Assembly: GCF_010993745.1 (NCBI RefSeq) | Contig: NZ_WOTN01000001.1 | Span: forward strand, 375,235-439,234 | Direction of reading: 5' to 3' | Source of the DNA: Fodinicola acaciae | GTDB lineage: Bacteria > Actinomycetota > Actinomycetes > Mycobacteriales > HKI-0501 | Length of the DNA stretch: 64,000 bases | Shown: positions 25,841 to 34,419 of the stretch, piece by piece | How positions within the stretch are numbered: the stretch's first letter is position 1 | Layout of the letters: each line of letters starts with the position of its first letter | Made by a program: the position numbers and the translations under genes | The notes under the pieces: generated by a model | The model's input: the letters and a program-made list of their open reading frames with translations, nothing else | What the model was told of the DNA's origin: nothing | Database searches by the model: none

Positions 25841-26623
25841 CTACGCGAATTCCTTCAACATGTCCTGAAGAACGTCGGCGGTTGTCGCGTCGGCGGGGAA
25901 GAACGCTTCGATGGCGATCTCGTCAAGAGTCACGTCCAGTGGCGCTCCGAAGACCGTCGTGGTGTAGAGAAAGGAAAGTTCACCGCCGCCAAACGACAAT
26001 CGCAGCGGAATGACCAGACCGTCGTACGGCACGCTGCCGTCGTCGTGAGGCGCCGGATAACTTTCCAGCTCGGCCAACAGATCGGCGAGGCCGTCGGCAG
26101 CGGTGCTGGCCAGCTGGCGGCGGATCCGGCGCAGTACGTGGCCGCGCCACTGGCCGAGATTGCTGATCCGGCCGGCCAAACCGTCCGGATGCAATGTGGC
26201 ACGAAGGACATTCAACGGCGGCCTGCGCAGTTCGTCCGGGACGCCGTCAAGAAAGACAGCCATCGCACGGTTGGCCGCCAGCAGTTCCCAGCGCACGTTG
26301 ACCGCGAGCGCCGGGTGCGGCTCAAGGCCGGTCAACACCGCCTCCACCGCCGTACGCGCGGCCGCCAGGTCTGCGTACGCACGCTCGGCGTAGGCAGGCG
26401 CGAAGCCCGCGGCCAGGTAAAACGCGTTGCGTTCGCGCAGCGGCACGTCCAGTTCCTCGCACAGCCGCTCGATCATCTGCCGGCTCGGCATGGCGCGTCC
26501 GGTCTCGATGTAGCTCAGATGCCGCGTCGAGAGGTCGGCGGCCACCGACACGTCCAGCTGCGAGCGTTGCCGCCGCAGCCGCCACTTCCGTACGAGCGCG
26601 CCGACCGGTTCCGTCACCGTCAT
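25841..26623 (-). CDS. XRE-family regulator with MmyB-type ligand-binding domain
   Basis: Cytoplasmic transcription factor of 260 residues. An N-terminal helix-turn-helix (LRRQRSQLDVSVAADLSTRHLSYIE, in part) is followed by the MmyB-like domain with NVRWELLAANRAM and LSFLYTTTVFGAPLDVTLDEI, thought to bind fatty-acid-like ligands. ATG 26623 fits the family start. A longer frame upstream is an artefact of GC-rich DNA. It is divergent from a SnoaL-like gene that it probably controls. Confidence 0.87.
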   Translation of the reverse strand: MTVTEPVGALVRKWRLRRQRSQLDVSVAADLSTRHLSYIETGRAMPSRQMIERLCEELDVPLRERNAFYLAAGFAPAYAERAYADLAAARTAVEAVLTGLEPHPALAVNVRWELLAANRAMAVFLDGVPDELRRPPLNVLRATLHPDGLAGRISNLGQWRGHVLRRIRRQLASTAADGLADLLAELESYPAPHDDGSVPYDGLVIPLRLSFGGGELSFLYTTTVFGAPLDVTLDEIAIEAFFPADATTADVLQDMLKEFA

Positions 26624-26734
26624 GGCACCAGCCTGCGCATTTTTCCGCGGCAAGGCAATGACCTGGCAGGTTATCGACACGCGTCGTGAGCCCCGGCACA
26701 GTCGGCGTACGAAATCACCCGGCAGGAGGACGTC

Positions 26735-27112
26735 ATGACCAACCACGAGGCGACCGTCGAGCGTTATTTCGCGTTCTGGAACGCCGACACACCGGAGGAA
26801 CAGCGGCGCATCGCGACGACGGTTTTCGCTGACGGCGTCAGCTATCACGCGCCGGTCGGCATTCTGGAGAGCGTCGACGCGATGATCGACTTTCGCGGCC
26901 ACGTCGGCGCCAACGTCGGCGCGGTGAGGTTTTTGCACCGCGGGAAGCCACAGTTCCACACCGACCGAGCCCGGGTCAGCTGGGAGATCGAGGTGGGGGA
27001 CGGAAAGTCCTTCGCAGCCGGCATGGACGTGCTGGAATTCGCCGACGACGGGCGGATCGCGGCGGTCAGCGCGTTTCTCGACCGAGCACCGGAGGGCTTC
27101 GATGCCGAATAA
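26735..27112 (+). CDS. SnoaL/NTF2-like protein
   Basis: Small alpha+beta-barrel protein (125 residues): VERYFAFWNADTPEEQ, VSYHAPVGILESVDAMIDF and LEFADDGRIAAVSAFLD. The fold covers isomerases, cyclases and simple ligand-binding proteins; the substrate is not predictable. AGGAGG precedes ATG 26735. Its position divergent to the XRE regulator suggests it is the regulator's target. Confidence 0.82.
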   Translation: MTNHEATVERYFAFWNADTPEEQRRIATTVFADGVSYHAPVGILESVDAMIDFRGHVGANVGAVRFLHRGKPQFHTDRARVSWEIEVGDGKSFAAGMDVLEFADDGRIAAVSAFLDRAPEGFDAE

Positions 27113-27682
27113 TCACCGCGTACGGGGAAAAGTCAGCTCAAGCACGTCGATCAGCATCGCGTCCAGATCGTCAGTGTCGTCGAACTTTCCATCGAGTGCG
27201 AGCTGGGCGAAGCCGTGGACCAGCGACCACGCGCCGGTTGCCGCCGGGCGCCAGGCCCGATCCGGTCCGAGGTAGCCGCGGACGGCATCGACGAGTTCGC
27301 CGTGTGCCTGCTTCGACGCGGCCCGCAGCCGCGGATCCGCGGATTTGAGCATGTCACGGCGAAACATCAGCTGAAACTGGCCAGGCTTGGCCAGCGCGAA
27401 CCGGACGTATGCGACGGCCTGCGCGTACAACCGGTCGGTGGGATCGCCGCCCGCTGACCGCAGTTCCTGCCGCAGTGCGTCGAAACCGCGCGCGGCGACC
27501 TCGGTCAGCAGGCCGCGTGCGTCGCCGAAGTGGTGTGCCGGCGCCGCCGGTGACACGTCGGCGCGGCGCGCCGTCTCGCGCAGGCTGAACCTCTCGACGC
27601 CGCGCTCGGCGAGCAGGTCGACGGCGGCCCGTACGAGCGCGTCGCGTAGGTCGCCGTGGTGGTACGACCGCGTTGTGCTCAT
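27113..27682 (-). CDS. TetR-family repressor
   Basis: 189-residue regulator. The N-terminal HTH is clear (LVRAAVDLLAERGVERFSL, then RRADVSPAAPAHHFGD), followed by a TetR_C (WHG-like) domain with RFALAKPGQFQLMF. Divergently transcribed from an SDR gene; two palindromic operators lie between them. It probably represses both genes and is released by the SDR's substrate or product. Confidence 0.88.
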   Translation of the reverse strand: MSTTRSYHHGDLRDALVRAAVDLLAERGVERFSLRETARRADVSPAAPAHHFGDARGLLTEVAARGFDALRQELRSAGGDPTDRLYAQAVAYVRFALAKPGQFQLMFRRDMLKSADPRLRAASKQAHGELVDAVRGYLGPDRAWRPAATGAWSLVHGFAQLALDGKFDDTDDLDAMLIDVLELTFPRTR

Positions 27683-27693
27683 GCCGAAATCCT

Positions 27694-27746
27694 ATCTTGA
27701 CACTGTCCAGATCGCAGCTCTAGCCTCGGTCTTGACAGTGTCAAGA
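27694..27746. promoter_or_regulatory. Two TetR operators between tetR and the SDR gene
   Basis: ATCTTGACACTGTCCAGAT (27694-27712) and the near-perfect palindrome TCTTGACAGTGTCAAGA (27730-27746). The second lies 11 nt before the SDR start, and the first 11 nt before the tetR start, a symmetric divergent control region. Confidence 0.75.
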
Positions 27747-27757
27747 TTGGGGACGTG

Positions 27758-28693
27758 ATGACCGAGACCAACGAGCCGGCCGGACACAGCCGGCGCGGAC
27801 TGTTGCGCGGTGCGGCGATCGGCGCGGCCGGACTCGCCGCGGGCTTTGGCGCTGGCGCGGCCGTCGGAGTCGGCGCGGCGGCGCCGCCTTACCGGCCGTC
27901 CGGACGCCGCCGTTTCGCCGGCAAGGTCGTGCTGATCACCGGCGCGACCTCCGGAATCGGCCGTGCCGCGGCGATCCAGTTCGCCGCGGAAGGCGGCAAG
28001 GTCGGCTTCTGTGGCCGGCGAGTCGACCGCGGCCGCGCGGTCGAGGCGGAGATCCGCGCGGCTGGCGGCGAGGCCACCTACATACGCGCGGACGTGCGCG
28101 TCGAGTCAGGCGTGCGTTCTTTCGTCGACCAGATCGCGAAAAAGTACGGTGGCCTGCACGTGGCCTTCAACAATGCCGGTGTCACCATCGAAAAGCCCGT
28201 CGACCAGCTGAGCTCGGCGGAGTTCGACCAGGTTGTGCACACCAACCTGCGTGGTGCGTTTTTGGCCACCAAATACGAAATCCCACATCTGGTCGCCGCG
28301 GGTGGTGGCGTCATCCTGGTCACTTCGTCGTCGAACGCGTTGTCCACCACCGAAAACCGTGCCGCGTACACCGCGAGCAAGCGCGGCATCGTCGGACTTG
28401 TCCAGTCGGCGGCGTTCGACTTCGCTCCCAAAGGCATCCGCGTCAACGCACTGATTCCTGGTACGACCGACACCGAGCTGGTGCGGCGCGCCGCCGGCAT
28501 GCTCAACGCCCCCGAGTCGGTGTGGCGAGTTTTCGCCGCGCAGTGGGCCAAGTCGCACGTGCCGGGGCTTGGCCGGATGGCCACCGCGGACGAGGTCGCG
28601 GCCTTCGCGCTGGCGCTGGCGTCGGACGACTTCCCGTACATGACCGGCGCACAGATGGTGCTCGACGGCGGAAAGACCGCACACGCCGGCTAA
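27758..28693 (+). CDS. Short-chain dehydrogenase/reductase with a Tat signal
   Basis: NAD(P)-dependent oxidoreductase of 311 residues. The N-terminus carries a twin-arginine signal, SRRGLL at residues 11-16, followed by a Gly/Ala-rich hydrophobic stretch. The Rossmann core follows: TGATSGIG, NNAG, catalytic Ser in VTSSSNA and Tyr/Lys in AAYTASK. Tat export would place a folded, cofactor-loaded SDR outside the membrane, which is uncommon. It is divergent from and probably repressed by the TetR protein. GTG 27755 is an alternative start one codon earlier. Confidence 0.85.
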   Translation: MTETNEPAGHSRRGLLRGAAIGAAGLAAGFGAGAAVGVGAAAPPYRPSGRRRFAGKVVLITGATSGIGRAAAIQFAAEGGKVGFCGRRVDRGRAVEAEIRAAGGEATYIRADVRVESGVRSFVDQIAKKYGGLHVAFNNAGVTIEKPVDQLSSAEFDQVVHTNLRGAFLATKYEIPHLVAAGGGVILVTSSSNALSTTENRAAYTASKRGIVGLVQSAAFDFAPKGIRVNALIPGTTDTELVRRAAGMLNAPESVWRVFAAQWAKSHVPGLGRMATADEVAAFALALASDDFPYMTGAQMVLDGGKTAHAG

Positions 28694-28734
28694 GGCCCGT
28701 TTCGAAACAGAGCTTAGTGCGTCCCGGTCCGTGT

Positions 28735-29973
28735 TCAGTCGAGCAGGACCAGACGTGTCCACTGTGGTCGGTCGTACGCGCAAATGGTCGCGAGCACGGT
28801 CGCGATGCCGGCCGTGCCGCACAACCAGCCGGGGTTGTCCACGGCGTCACCGCCGACCTCGTGATCGCGGAATCCGAGCAAAGAATTCGGGTCATAATGC
28901 CGAAGGAGCCGGCGGACCAGGTCGGCGGTCGCTGTCACGAGTGCCGGTTGTCCGGTGTCGCTGGCGAAAACGAAGGTGGTCATGAGCAGGCCGGCCAGCC
29001 CGTGACAGAACGTCGGCGAGGTCAGTTGGTCGACGTTGGCGAGCGCGGTGGACAGGCTTTTCATGGCGAGATCGCGATAGTCGGCGCGGTCGAGGACCGT
29101 GCCGGCGAGCCACATCGCGCGTGCGACACCGGGATCGCCATAGCACCAGCCGGGACGGTTGAGCGTGCCGGGTCCGGCCAGGTCGCCGTTTTCGTCGAGC
29201 AGAACAAAACGTGGCCAGCTGGGGCCATGCGTGGTTTCCACGATCTGGCGCGCCAGCCAGTCGGTGGCGTACCCGAGCGCCTCGAGAGCCGCGTCCGACA
29301 GTGGTGCTGAGATAGCCAGCGCCGCGACGAGGCCGGGCAGACCGTGTGAGAGCCCGCAGTCGAGATAGCCGTGCGGTGCCAGCACTCGTTGTTGTTCTTC
29401 CAGACGGGACGCGGGGATCCGGAGCTGCCGCAGCTTTGCCGCGGGCGCAAGGAGTTCGGTGGCTCGTACGATGATGTCGTCACGCGCTCTCTCGGAATCG
29501 TGGAGCGTGGCGATCCAGCCAGCCAGGCCGTTGACGAGGTCGAAGTCGGCTCCCGCCGCGGCGCGAGCCAGGATGGCAGGCGGCAGGATCGTGTCGAGTT
29601 GTTGGCGCAGCCGACGATAATTGCCTTGCCCGGCCGACAATGCCGCGACCGCTGAGAAACCGGACGCACCGCCGAAGAGCGTGACGTCGTGCAATGACAG
29701 CGACGATGCGGCGGTCCGCAGCGCGCGGTGGCCTTTCTCAGCGTACGCGGGCACGTTGAACGCGTCGGCGACGGTGAAGAACGCCAATGCCTGTCCGGTG
29801 GAGCCTTGAGCAAGTGAGAGATCGCGCCAGGCGAATTCCCTGTGGAACCGAGTTTGCCGTGCGCACGCGCCGATGCCGGCGGCCAGGACCGTGTCGTCGG
29901 CGAGCCGGTCGGTGAGATCGCGCGCGACGGTCTCGACCTCTGCCGCGAGTTTCGCGTCCAGGAGTTGATTCAT
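28735..29973 (-). CDS. LanC-like lanthipeptide cyclase (locus 1, second cyclase)
   Basis: Zinc enzyme that adds cysteine thiols to dehydrated Ser/Thr to form thioether rings. It has 412 residues and an alpha/alpha toroid. Zinc ligands are Cys277 (GWCYGD), Cys323 and His324 (FCHGLAG); the catalytic-region His210 is in GLSHGLPG. It overlaps the preceding lanC by 4 nt (ATGA) and is the last gene of the lanA1-lanB1-lanC-lanC run. The two cyclases of the locus differ enough to suggest separate roles. All metal ligands are kept, so it need not be a decayed copy. Confidence 0.88.
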   Translation of the reverse strand: MNQLLDAKLAAEVETVARDLTDRLADDTVLAAGIGACARQTRFHREFAWRDLSLAQGSTGQALAFFTVADAFNVPAYAEKGHRALRTAASSLSLHDVTLFGGASGFSAVAALSAGQGNYRRLRQQLDTILPPAILARAAAGADFDLVNGLAGWIATLHDSERARDDIIVRATELLAPAAKLRQLRIPASRLEEQQRVLAPHGYLDCGLSHGLPGLVAALAISAPLSDAALEALGYATDWLARQIVETTHGPSWPRFVLLDENGDLAGPGTLNRPGWCYGDPGVARAMWLAGTVLDRADYRDLAMKSLSTALANVDQLTSPTFCHGLAGLLMTTFVFASDTGQPALVTATADLVRRLLRHYDPNSLLGFRDHEVGGDAVDNPGWLCGTAGIATVLATICAYDRPQWTRLVLLD

Positions 29974-31214
29974 CGCAACAGCAGTGCCTTGTCCCAGCCG
30001 GTACGCGGCGGCTCGCCGGTGGCGTACGCGAGCAGTGCGGCGGCCGTGCCGGCGGCGCCGCCGAGCAGGCCTGGAATGTCGCGCGGCGCACGTCCGTGTG
30101 TGCCGTCATAGCGAAAGCCGAAACTTTCTTGGTCGTCATAGGATTCCACAATGCGGCTGGCCAGCTCGTCGGCGACCGGACCATTGTCGACCAGCCGTAC
30201 GATGTGCAGCAGGCCGGCCCAGCCGTGGCACAGTCCGGTGCCGTCGACCGGCGCCAGGTCCGCGGAGTTGGCACACAGCTTGTCCAAAGCGGTCGCCGCG
30301 AGCGCCGACCATTCCGGCCGATCGACGGCAGCGGCGGCGAGGTGGAGAGCTGCCGCGATGCCGGGTGTCCCGTAACACCAGGCGGCCCGGTCCGGTGAAT
30401 CGGCCGGTCCGCCGGCGATTTCCTCCTCAAGGCGTACGGCCATCGGCCAGTTTCCGGTCGCGGATCGGCCATACCAGCCGGCCAGCCAGGTCGCGATCGT
30501 GTCGATCGCCTCGACGAGGCCGGCTTCGTCGACGCCGTTGTCGGCGGCGATGGCCAGGCAGGCCAACGATCCGGCGATGCCGTGCGCGAGACCCAGATCG
30601 AGGCCGGTGGTCACCTCATCGCGGTCGTTGCGGCTCAGGGTGAGTGCATTGCCAGGCAGAAGCCAGCCGGGGACCGCGCAACCGTCGATCTTTTTTGGCT
30701 GAGCATGGCGGATAAGTGCGCGCACGTGAGCGCGTACGCCCGGATCGGCGCGATGCAACAGGTAGCGCGTCACGCCAGCGGTGCCTTTGATGACATCGAA
30801 ATCCGTCGTGTCCGCAGTGTTGATGCGACCGGATCGCACGGCACGGTCGCAGTAGGCGATCATGGCGGCACAGTCGGCGTTGGATCTGGAGACAGCGGTC
30901 GCCGCGAAACCTATGCCGGCCATGCCGATGTGCAGGCTCGGCAGCCGCGCGAACGGACCGAGGTGTGTGGCCGCCGCGGCGAGATGAGCGCGCGCGGCCG
31001 GCAGCCATCGAGGATCGACATGAGCCATCTCGGCAAGGAAAACCGCGATGCCGGGATGGCCGTCGCTCAGCCAGGCCGCCCGCCACTCGCTCGGCCTGGC
31101 CGCCGCGCACGCCGACCACGAGGCCGTGGCGACGGCGGCGACGATGGCCGGATCGCTGAGCCGCTCGGCAACCGCGCAGGCGATGTCGTACGCGGCCGCC
31201 CGGACGTCGGTCAT
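29970..31214 (-). CDS. LanC-like lanthipeptide cyclase (locus 1, first cyclase)
   Basis: Cyclase of 414 residues. Zinc ligands Cys280 (AWCYGTPG), Cys329 and His330 (LCHGWAG), with His211 in LAHGIAG, match active LanC proteins. It overlaps the lanB1 stop by 4 nt and the next lanC start by 4 nt, so the three enzymes are translationally coupled. Sequence details (CYGTPG, CHGWAG, GFRYD) are closer to the locus 2 cyclase than to its tandem partner. Confidence 0.9.
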   Translation of the reverse strand: MTDVRAAAYDIACAVAERLSDPAIVAAVATASWSACAAARPSEWRAAWLSDGHPGIAVFLAEMAHVDPRWLPAARAHLAAAATHLGPFARLPSLHIGMAGIGFAATAVSRSNADCAAMIAYCDRAVRSGRINTADTTDFDVIKGTAGVTRYLLHRADPGVRAHVRALIRHAQPKKIDGCAVPGWLLPGNALTLSRNDRDEVTTGLDLGLAHGIAGSLACLAIAADNGVDEAGLVEAIDTIATWLAGWYGRSATGNWPMAVRLEEEIAGGPADSPDRAAWCYGTPGIAAALHLAAAAVDRPEWSALAATALDKLCANSADLAPVDGTGLCHGWAGLLHIVRLVDNGPVADELASRIVESYDDQESFGFRYDGTHGRAPRDIPGLLGGAAGTAAALLAYATGEPPRTGWDKALLLR

Positions 31215-34105
31215 TGCCTCGCGCGTTCGCGGTTGACCAGGCTCTGCGCCAGGTTCCGCGCGGCGGCATAGCTGGCGCTTTCCGAGTGAGGGTCGATGCC
31301 GATCGCGCGATTATGGTGCATGTGCAGCAATCCGCCGAATGCGTCTGGGTGGTCGTCCGTGTCGACGAGTGCCGCGTACGCGCACAAAGCCTCGCCACGA
31401 CGAGCCAGAGCCGGCGGCTGAGTGTCGGCCATCGCCGGCAGCTTGCTCCGAAACCTGCGGAAATCCGGCGTCTCCGGTTCGCGTTTGAACATGGACAACA
31501 ACGCGTCGCGCCAGGCATCTCCGCGCAGTGCTTGCATCATGTACACAACGTCCAACGCGGCAACCAGTGTCGGCGGCAGGTCGTGACGCGTGGTCAGCTG
31601 CGTCAGGACGAGTTCGCTGTCCGCATGGAAAACGCGTTCCGCGGCCGTGAGTGCGGCGCCGTCACCGTAGCGTGCGACTTCTGGTGCGTATTCCTCGACA
31701 ACGACACGGCTGGCCAGGTCGTCGTCGCGAAGTTGGCCGCACATCGCGAAAACCGCGGCCTCGACGGCCGTGCGTACGCGCGGATCGCTGGCGTGGAAGC
31801 GCAATCGCAGATGATCGTCCGGATCTCGATAACGGATGAAAAACCAGCGATCGACACCGTCAGGCAGGTCGGCGACCAACTGACGAACCGGTCCGGTCAG
31901 GAGACTGTTGTGACGGCTCGCCGCGGCGTAGATTTTCACATACAGCCAAGGGCCGCCGAGGCGATGGCAGGCTGTCGACGCTCGCGTACGTGGCACTGCC
32001 GGCTGTCGCCGTGGTTCGCCCTCGCGCGGCACCTGGAGCACGATTTCGCTGGCATGACCCGACAACCATCCGGTGGCTTCCGGCGTCGTGTGCGGCGACT
32101 CGGTGAAGACACACGACAGCCCGCGCGCCAGCTCGGCCTGGACGAGACGGCGATGCAGACCGCTGGCGAGGTCGACTTCGACGCGGTTGTCGGCAAAACT
32201 CAGCTGCAGGACGTCCGGCAGGTCGAAACGGCGTTGCCAGCCGGTCATTTTCCGGTCCCAGTCAGCGGGGGAGAGGGTCCTGTCGGCCAGTTCCTCCGGC
32301 GGGACCCATCGTGCCGCGGTCAACACCGTACGCCCATAGGTGACGCGTGGCAGGAACGGCAACGCCGACAGGCGTCCCCAATGCCAGTCGTACGCGCAGC
32401 GCTCTTCTTCGCGACCCAGCTCTCGCAGCAGCCGTCCGACGTCGTTGGTGCCAAGGGTCGGGTTGAGCATCGAGTACGTGACCGGACGAATCTCGCGGCC
32501 GTCGGACAGACCGACCAGGCCGAGGCGGTCTTCGTTGGCGTACAAGGCCAAGTTGGCAGGCGAGACGATGCCGGAGGCGTCCGGATCGTGGAACGTGCCG
32601 ATCGGGATCAGCCGCGGCAGTAGTCGCGGCTGCATCGCCACATTGGTGAGTTTCGGTTTCGTAACGACGAAATCCAGCTGCGCCGCATGCTCGTCGCCGG
32701 CGGTGAACGCGTCGTCGAACAGGTGCAGGAGACGACCGAGGCTCGCGCCGCGGATGCCGCTGGCGATCGACGGCACGAGCATCAGCCGAAACCGTCCGGC
32801 GTCGACGGCTGGCATCGAGTCGGCCATCAGATGGAACGCCATCTCGCGGGCAGGCCGGCCGGAGGGCACTGGGCTTTCCCATGAGGCAAGACGTTGGGGC
32901 GTCAATGCGATCTCGCGCGAGCCGTCCAGCGTGGCCTCCTGCACCCACCTGGCGAGGTGCGGTGTGCGGGGATCGTGCGGAGGTGATGGTGTCTTGGCGG
33001 CGGGGTCGCGATAGATCGGTGGCGGTCCGATGCCACGCTCGGTGTCCAGCGCGTCCAAGAGCGGTACGAGCGTGTTGCGTCCGTATTTTTCCATCAGCCG
33101 CACGCGAAACTCGGCCAGGTGTGCGGGCTCGGTCAGCGGCGGCGAGGCTCTGTCCAATGCGGACACCGCCTCGTACGCCTCGGCCAGCACGATCTGCGGG
33201 ATCCTGATCCGCGCGTCGAAACGCAGGTCGACGCGTATGGCCTGGCCGTCACCCGTGGCGACCTCGTTGGCCTTTCGGTAAGCCGCGACGGCGTCTTCGG
33301 GCGAAGCATTCTGATAGGCGGCGACAGCCGTCGCAAAATCGGTGACGCGGCGATCGTTGATGCGCGCGGCTATGTGCGCGAGAGGATCGGCGCCGACCAA
33401 CGGCGGTCGCAGGTCCGTGACGAGGAAGCCGGCATTGACGAGCTGGTCGACCATCGCGTAGATGCGCGTGTTTTCGTACGCCGGATAGGAATCGGTCAAC
33501 CGCGCGACGAGATCCGCGACCCGCACCGGACGCCGCGCCAGCGCGAGAACGTCCCGCAGCGCCGACGTCAACCGGACCGAGACCTCACGGGTGATCCCGT
33601 CCGGATCTTCCTGCGGTGGATATGGATTGACCAGGCGATTTCCGCGGGTCAGACACAGATTGTTGGTGACCACACGCAGATTCGCGAGCACCGCCCGGTC
33701 GCGTTGACATTTCTGGATGACTGTTTCCAGCCAGGCCATGTCCGGGCCGGCGACCCGCCGGTGATCGTCCCCGACCTTGGCCTCGCCGGTCGCGGCCACC
33801 TCGGCGAACGTGACTCCGGCGAGCGTACCGAACGGTGTCGACCTGGTGGCCATCCGCAGGACGTACTTCGTCATCGACAGCAGCGCCCGATGCAGCTTCT
33901 TGGCGCTGACCGGCGCGCCGCTGTCGATTTTGTCGAGCAACTGTCCCAATGCCGGACTGGCGACCTCCACGGCCTCGCGGATCACCGGATCCGCCGACCA
34001 TTTCCCGAGCAGGTCGCGAGCGAGCTGGGGATCGTCGTCGACACGCGTCTCGACCGCCCGGTGAACGCCGAGTCGTGCGAGGCGTACGAAGACAAGCTCC
34101 GGCAC
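31211..34105 (-). CDS. LanB lanthipeptide dehydratase (locus 1)
   Basis: Class I dehydratase of 964 residues that glutamylates Ser/Thr of the precursor from glutamyl-tRNA and eliminates glutamate to give dehydroamino acids. The N-terminal glutamylation domain shows RSTPFGTLAGV (about residue 88). The C-terminal elimination (SpaB_C/thiopeptide-type) domain begins near residue 725 with PWLYVKIYAA and DRWFFIRYRD. The length is normal for a full, single-chain LanB. GTG 34105 lies 3 nt after the lanA1 stop, so precursor and dehydratase are co-translated. Confidence 0.92.
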   Translation of the reverse strand: MPELVFVRLARLGVHRAVETRVDDDPQLARDLLGKWSADPVIREAVEVASPALGQLLDKIDSGAPVSAKKLHRALLSMTKYVLRMATRSTPFGTLAGVTFAEVAATGEAKVGDDHRRVAGPDMAWLETVIQKCQRDRAVLANLRVVTNNLCLTRGNRLVNPYPPQEDPDGITREVSVRLTSALRDVLALARRPVRVADLVARLTDSYPAYENTRIYAMVDQLVNAGFLVTDLRPPLVGADPLAHIAARINDRRVTDFATAVAAYQNASPEDAVAAYRKANEVATGDGQAIRVDLRFDARIRIPQIVLAEAYEAVSALDRASPPLTEPAHLAEFRVRLMEKYGRNTLVPLLDALDTERGIGPPPIYRDPAAKTPSPPHDPRTPHLARWVQEATLDGSREIALTPQRLASWESPVPSGRPAREMAFHLMADSMPAVDAGRFRLMLVPSIASGIRGASLGRLLHLFDDAFTAGDEHAAQLDFVVTKPKLTNVAMQPRLLPRLIPIGTFHDPDASGIVSPANLALYANEDRLGLVGLSDGREIRPVTYSMLNPTLGTNDVGRLLRELGREEERCAYDWHWGRLSALPFLPRVTYGRTVLTAARWVPPEELADRTLSPADWDRKMTGWQRRFDLPDVLQLSFADNRVEVDLASGLHRRLVQAELARGLSCVFTESPHTTPEATGWLSGHASEIVLQVPREGEPRRQPAVPRTRASTACHRLGGPWLYVKIYAAASRHNSLLTGPVRQLVADLPDGVDRWFFIRYRDPDDHLRLRFHASDPRVRTAVEAAVFAMCGQLRDDDLASRVVVEEYAPEVARYGDGAALTAAERVFHADSELVLTQLTTRHDLPPTLVAALDVVYMMQALRGDAWRDALLSMFKREPETPDFRRFRSKLPAMADTQPPALARRGEALCAYAALVDTDDHPDAFGGLLHMHHNRAIGIDPHSESASYAAARNLAQSLVNRERARQ

Positions 34106-34108
34106 GTG

Positions 34109-34303
34109 TCAGCAGGCGCAGGGGTGGCCAGTCACACCGCCGCAGGTTTCCCCGCAGGTCCCCCACGAGATCAGCGTCGGCATGCAACCGGACGCCGTTT
34201 GGCCGGCCATGATGTCGTCCCGAACCACGCCGTCCGGCGCCAGCTCGACAATAGTCTCCAGATCCAGGTCGAAAACGTCGTCCACCACACTCGCCGCGGT
34301 CAC
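34109..34303 (-). CDS. Class I lanthipeptide precursor LanA1
   Basis: 64-residue precursor. GTG 34303 has GAGAGGAG 6-7 nt upstream. The leader contains FDLDLE (residues 11-16), matching the F-N/D-L-D box by which class I leaders bind LanB and LanC. The core, from about residue 36, holds five Cys (40, 50, 54, 62, 64) and seven Ser/Thr (36, 38, 43, 46, 49, 53, 58), with WGTCGETCGG in the middle and HPCAC at the end. Up to five thioether rings are possible. No leader protease gene lies beside it and no cleavage motif is obvious. The core matches no lanthipeptide I recognise. First gene of a four-gene run. Confidence 0.88.
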   Translation of the reverse strand: MTAASVVDDVFDLDLETIVELAPDGVVRDDIMAGQTASGCMPTLISWGTCGETCGGVTGHPCAC

Positions 34304-34327
34304 CGAAGCTCCTCTCGTCGAAACGGT

Positions 34328-34340
34328 TTGGAGCGCTAAA
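34328..34340. promoter_or_regulatory. GAGCGCTAAA motif upstream of lanA1
   Basis: TTGGAGCGCTAAA on the plus strand (TTTAGCGCTCCAA on the coding strand), 25 nt before the lanA1 start. Same motif as at 6.9, 38.4 and 45.2 kb. It is the likely operator or promoter element of the locus 1 operon. Confidence 0.5.
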
Positions 34341-34419
34341 ACTAAATCAGCGAACACCACCTGGTCAACCGGTCGCCGGCAGACCGCGACAGCGGACGCG
34401 GCCAGTTGAGGCCAGAACA

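Noticed and set aside
34109-34303. Resemblance of the LanA1 segment GTCGETCGG to plant cyclotides
   Set aside because: It is a short chance match. The FDLD leader and lanB/lanC neighbours explain the gene fully.
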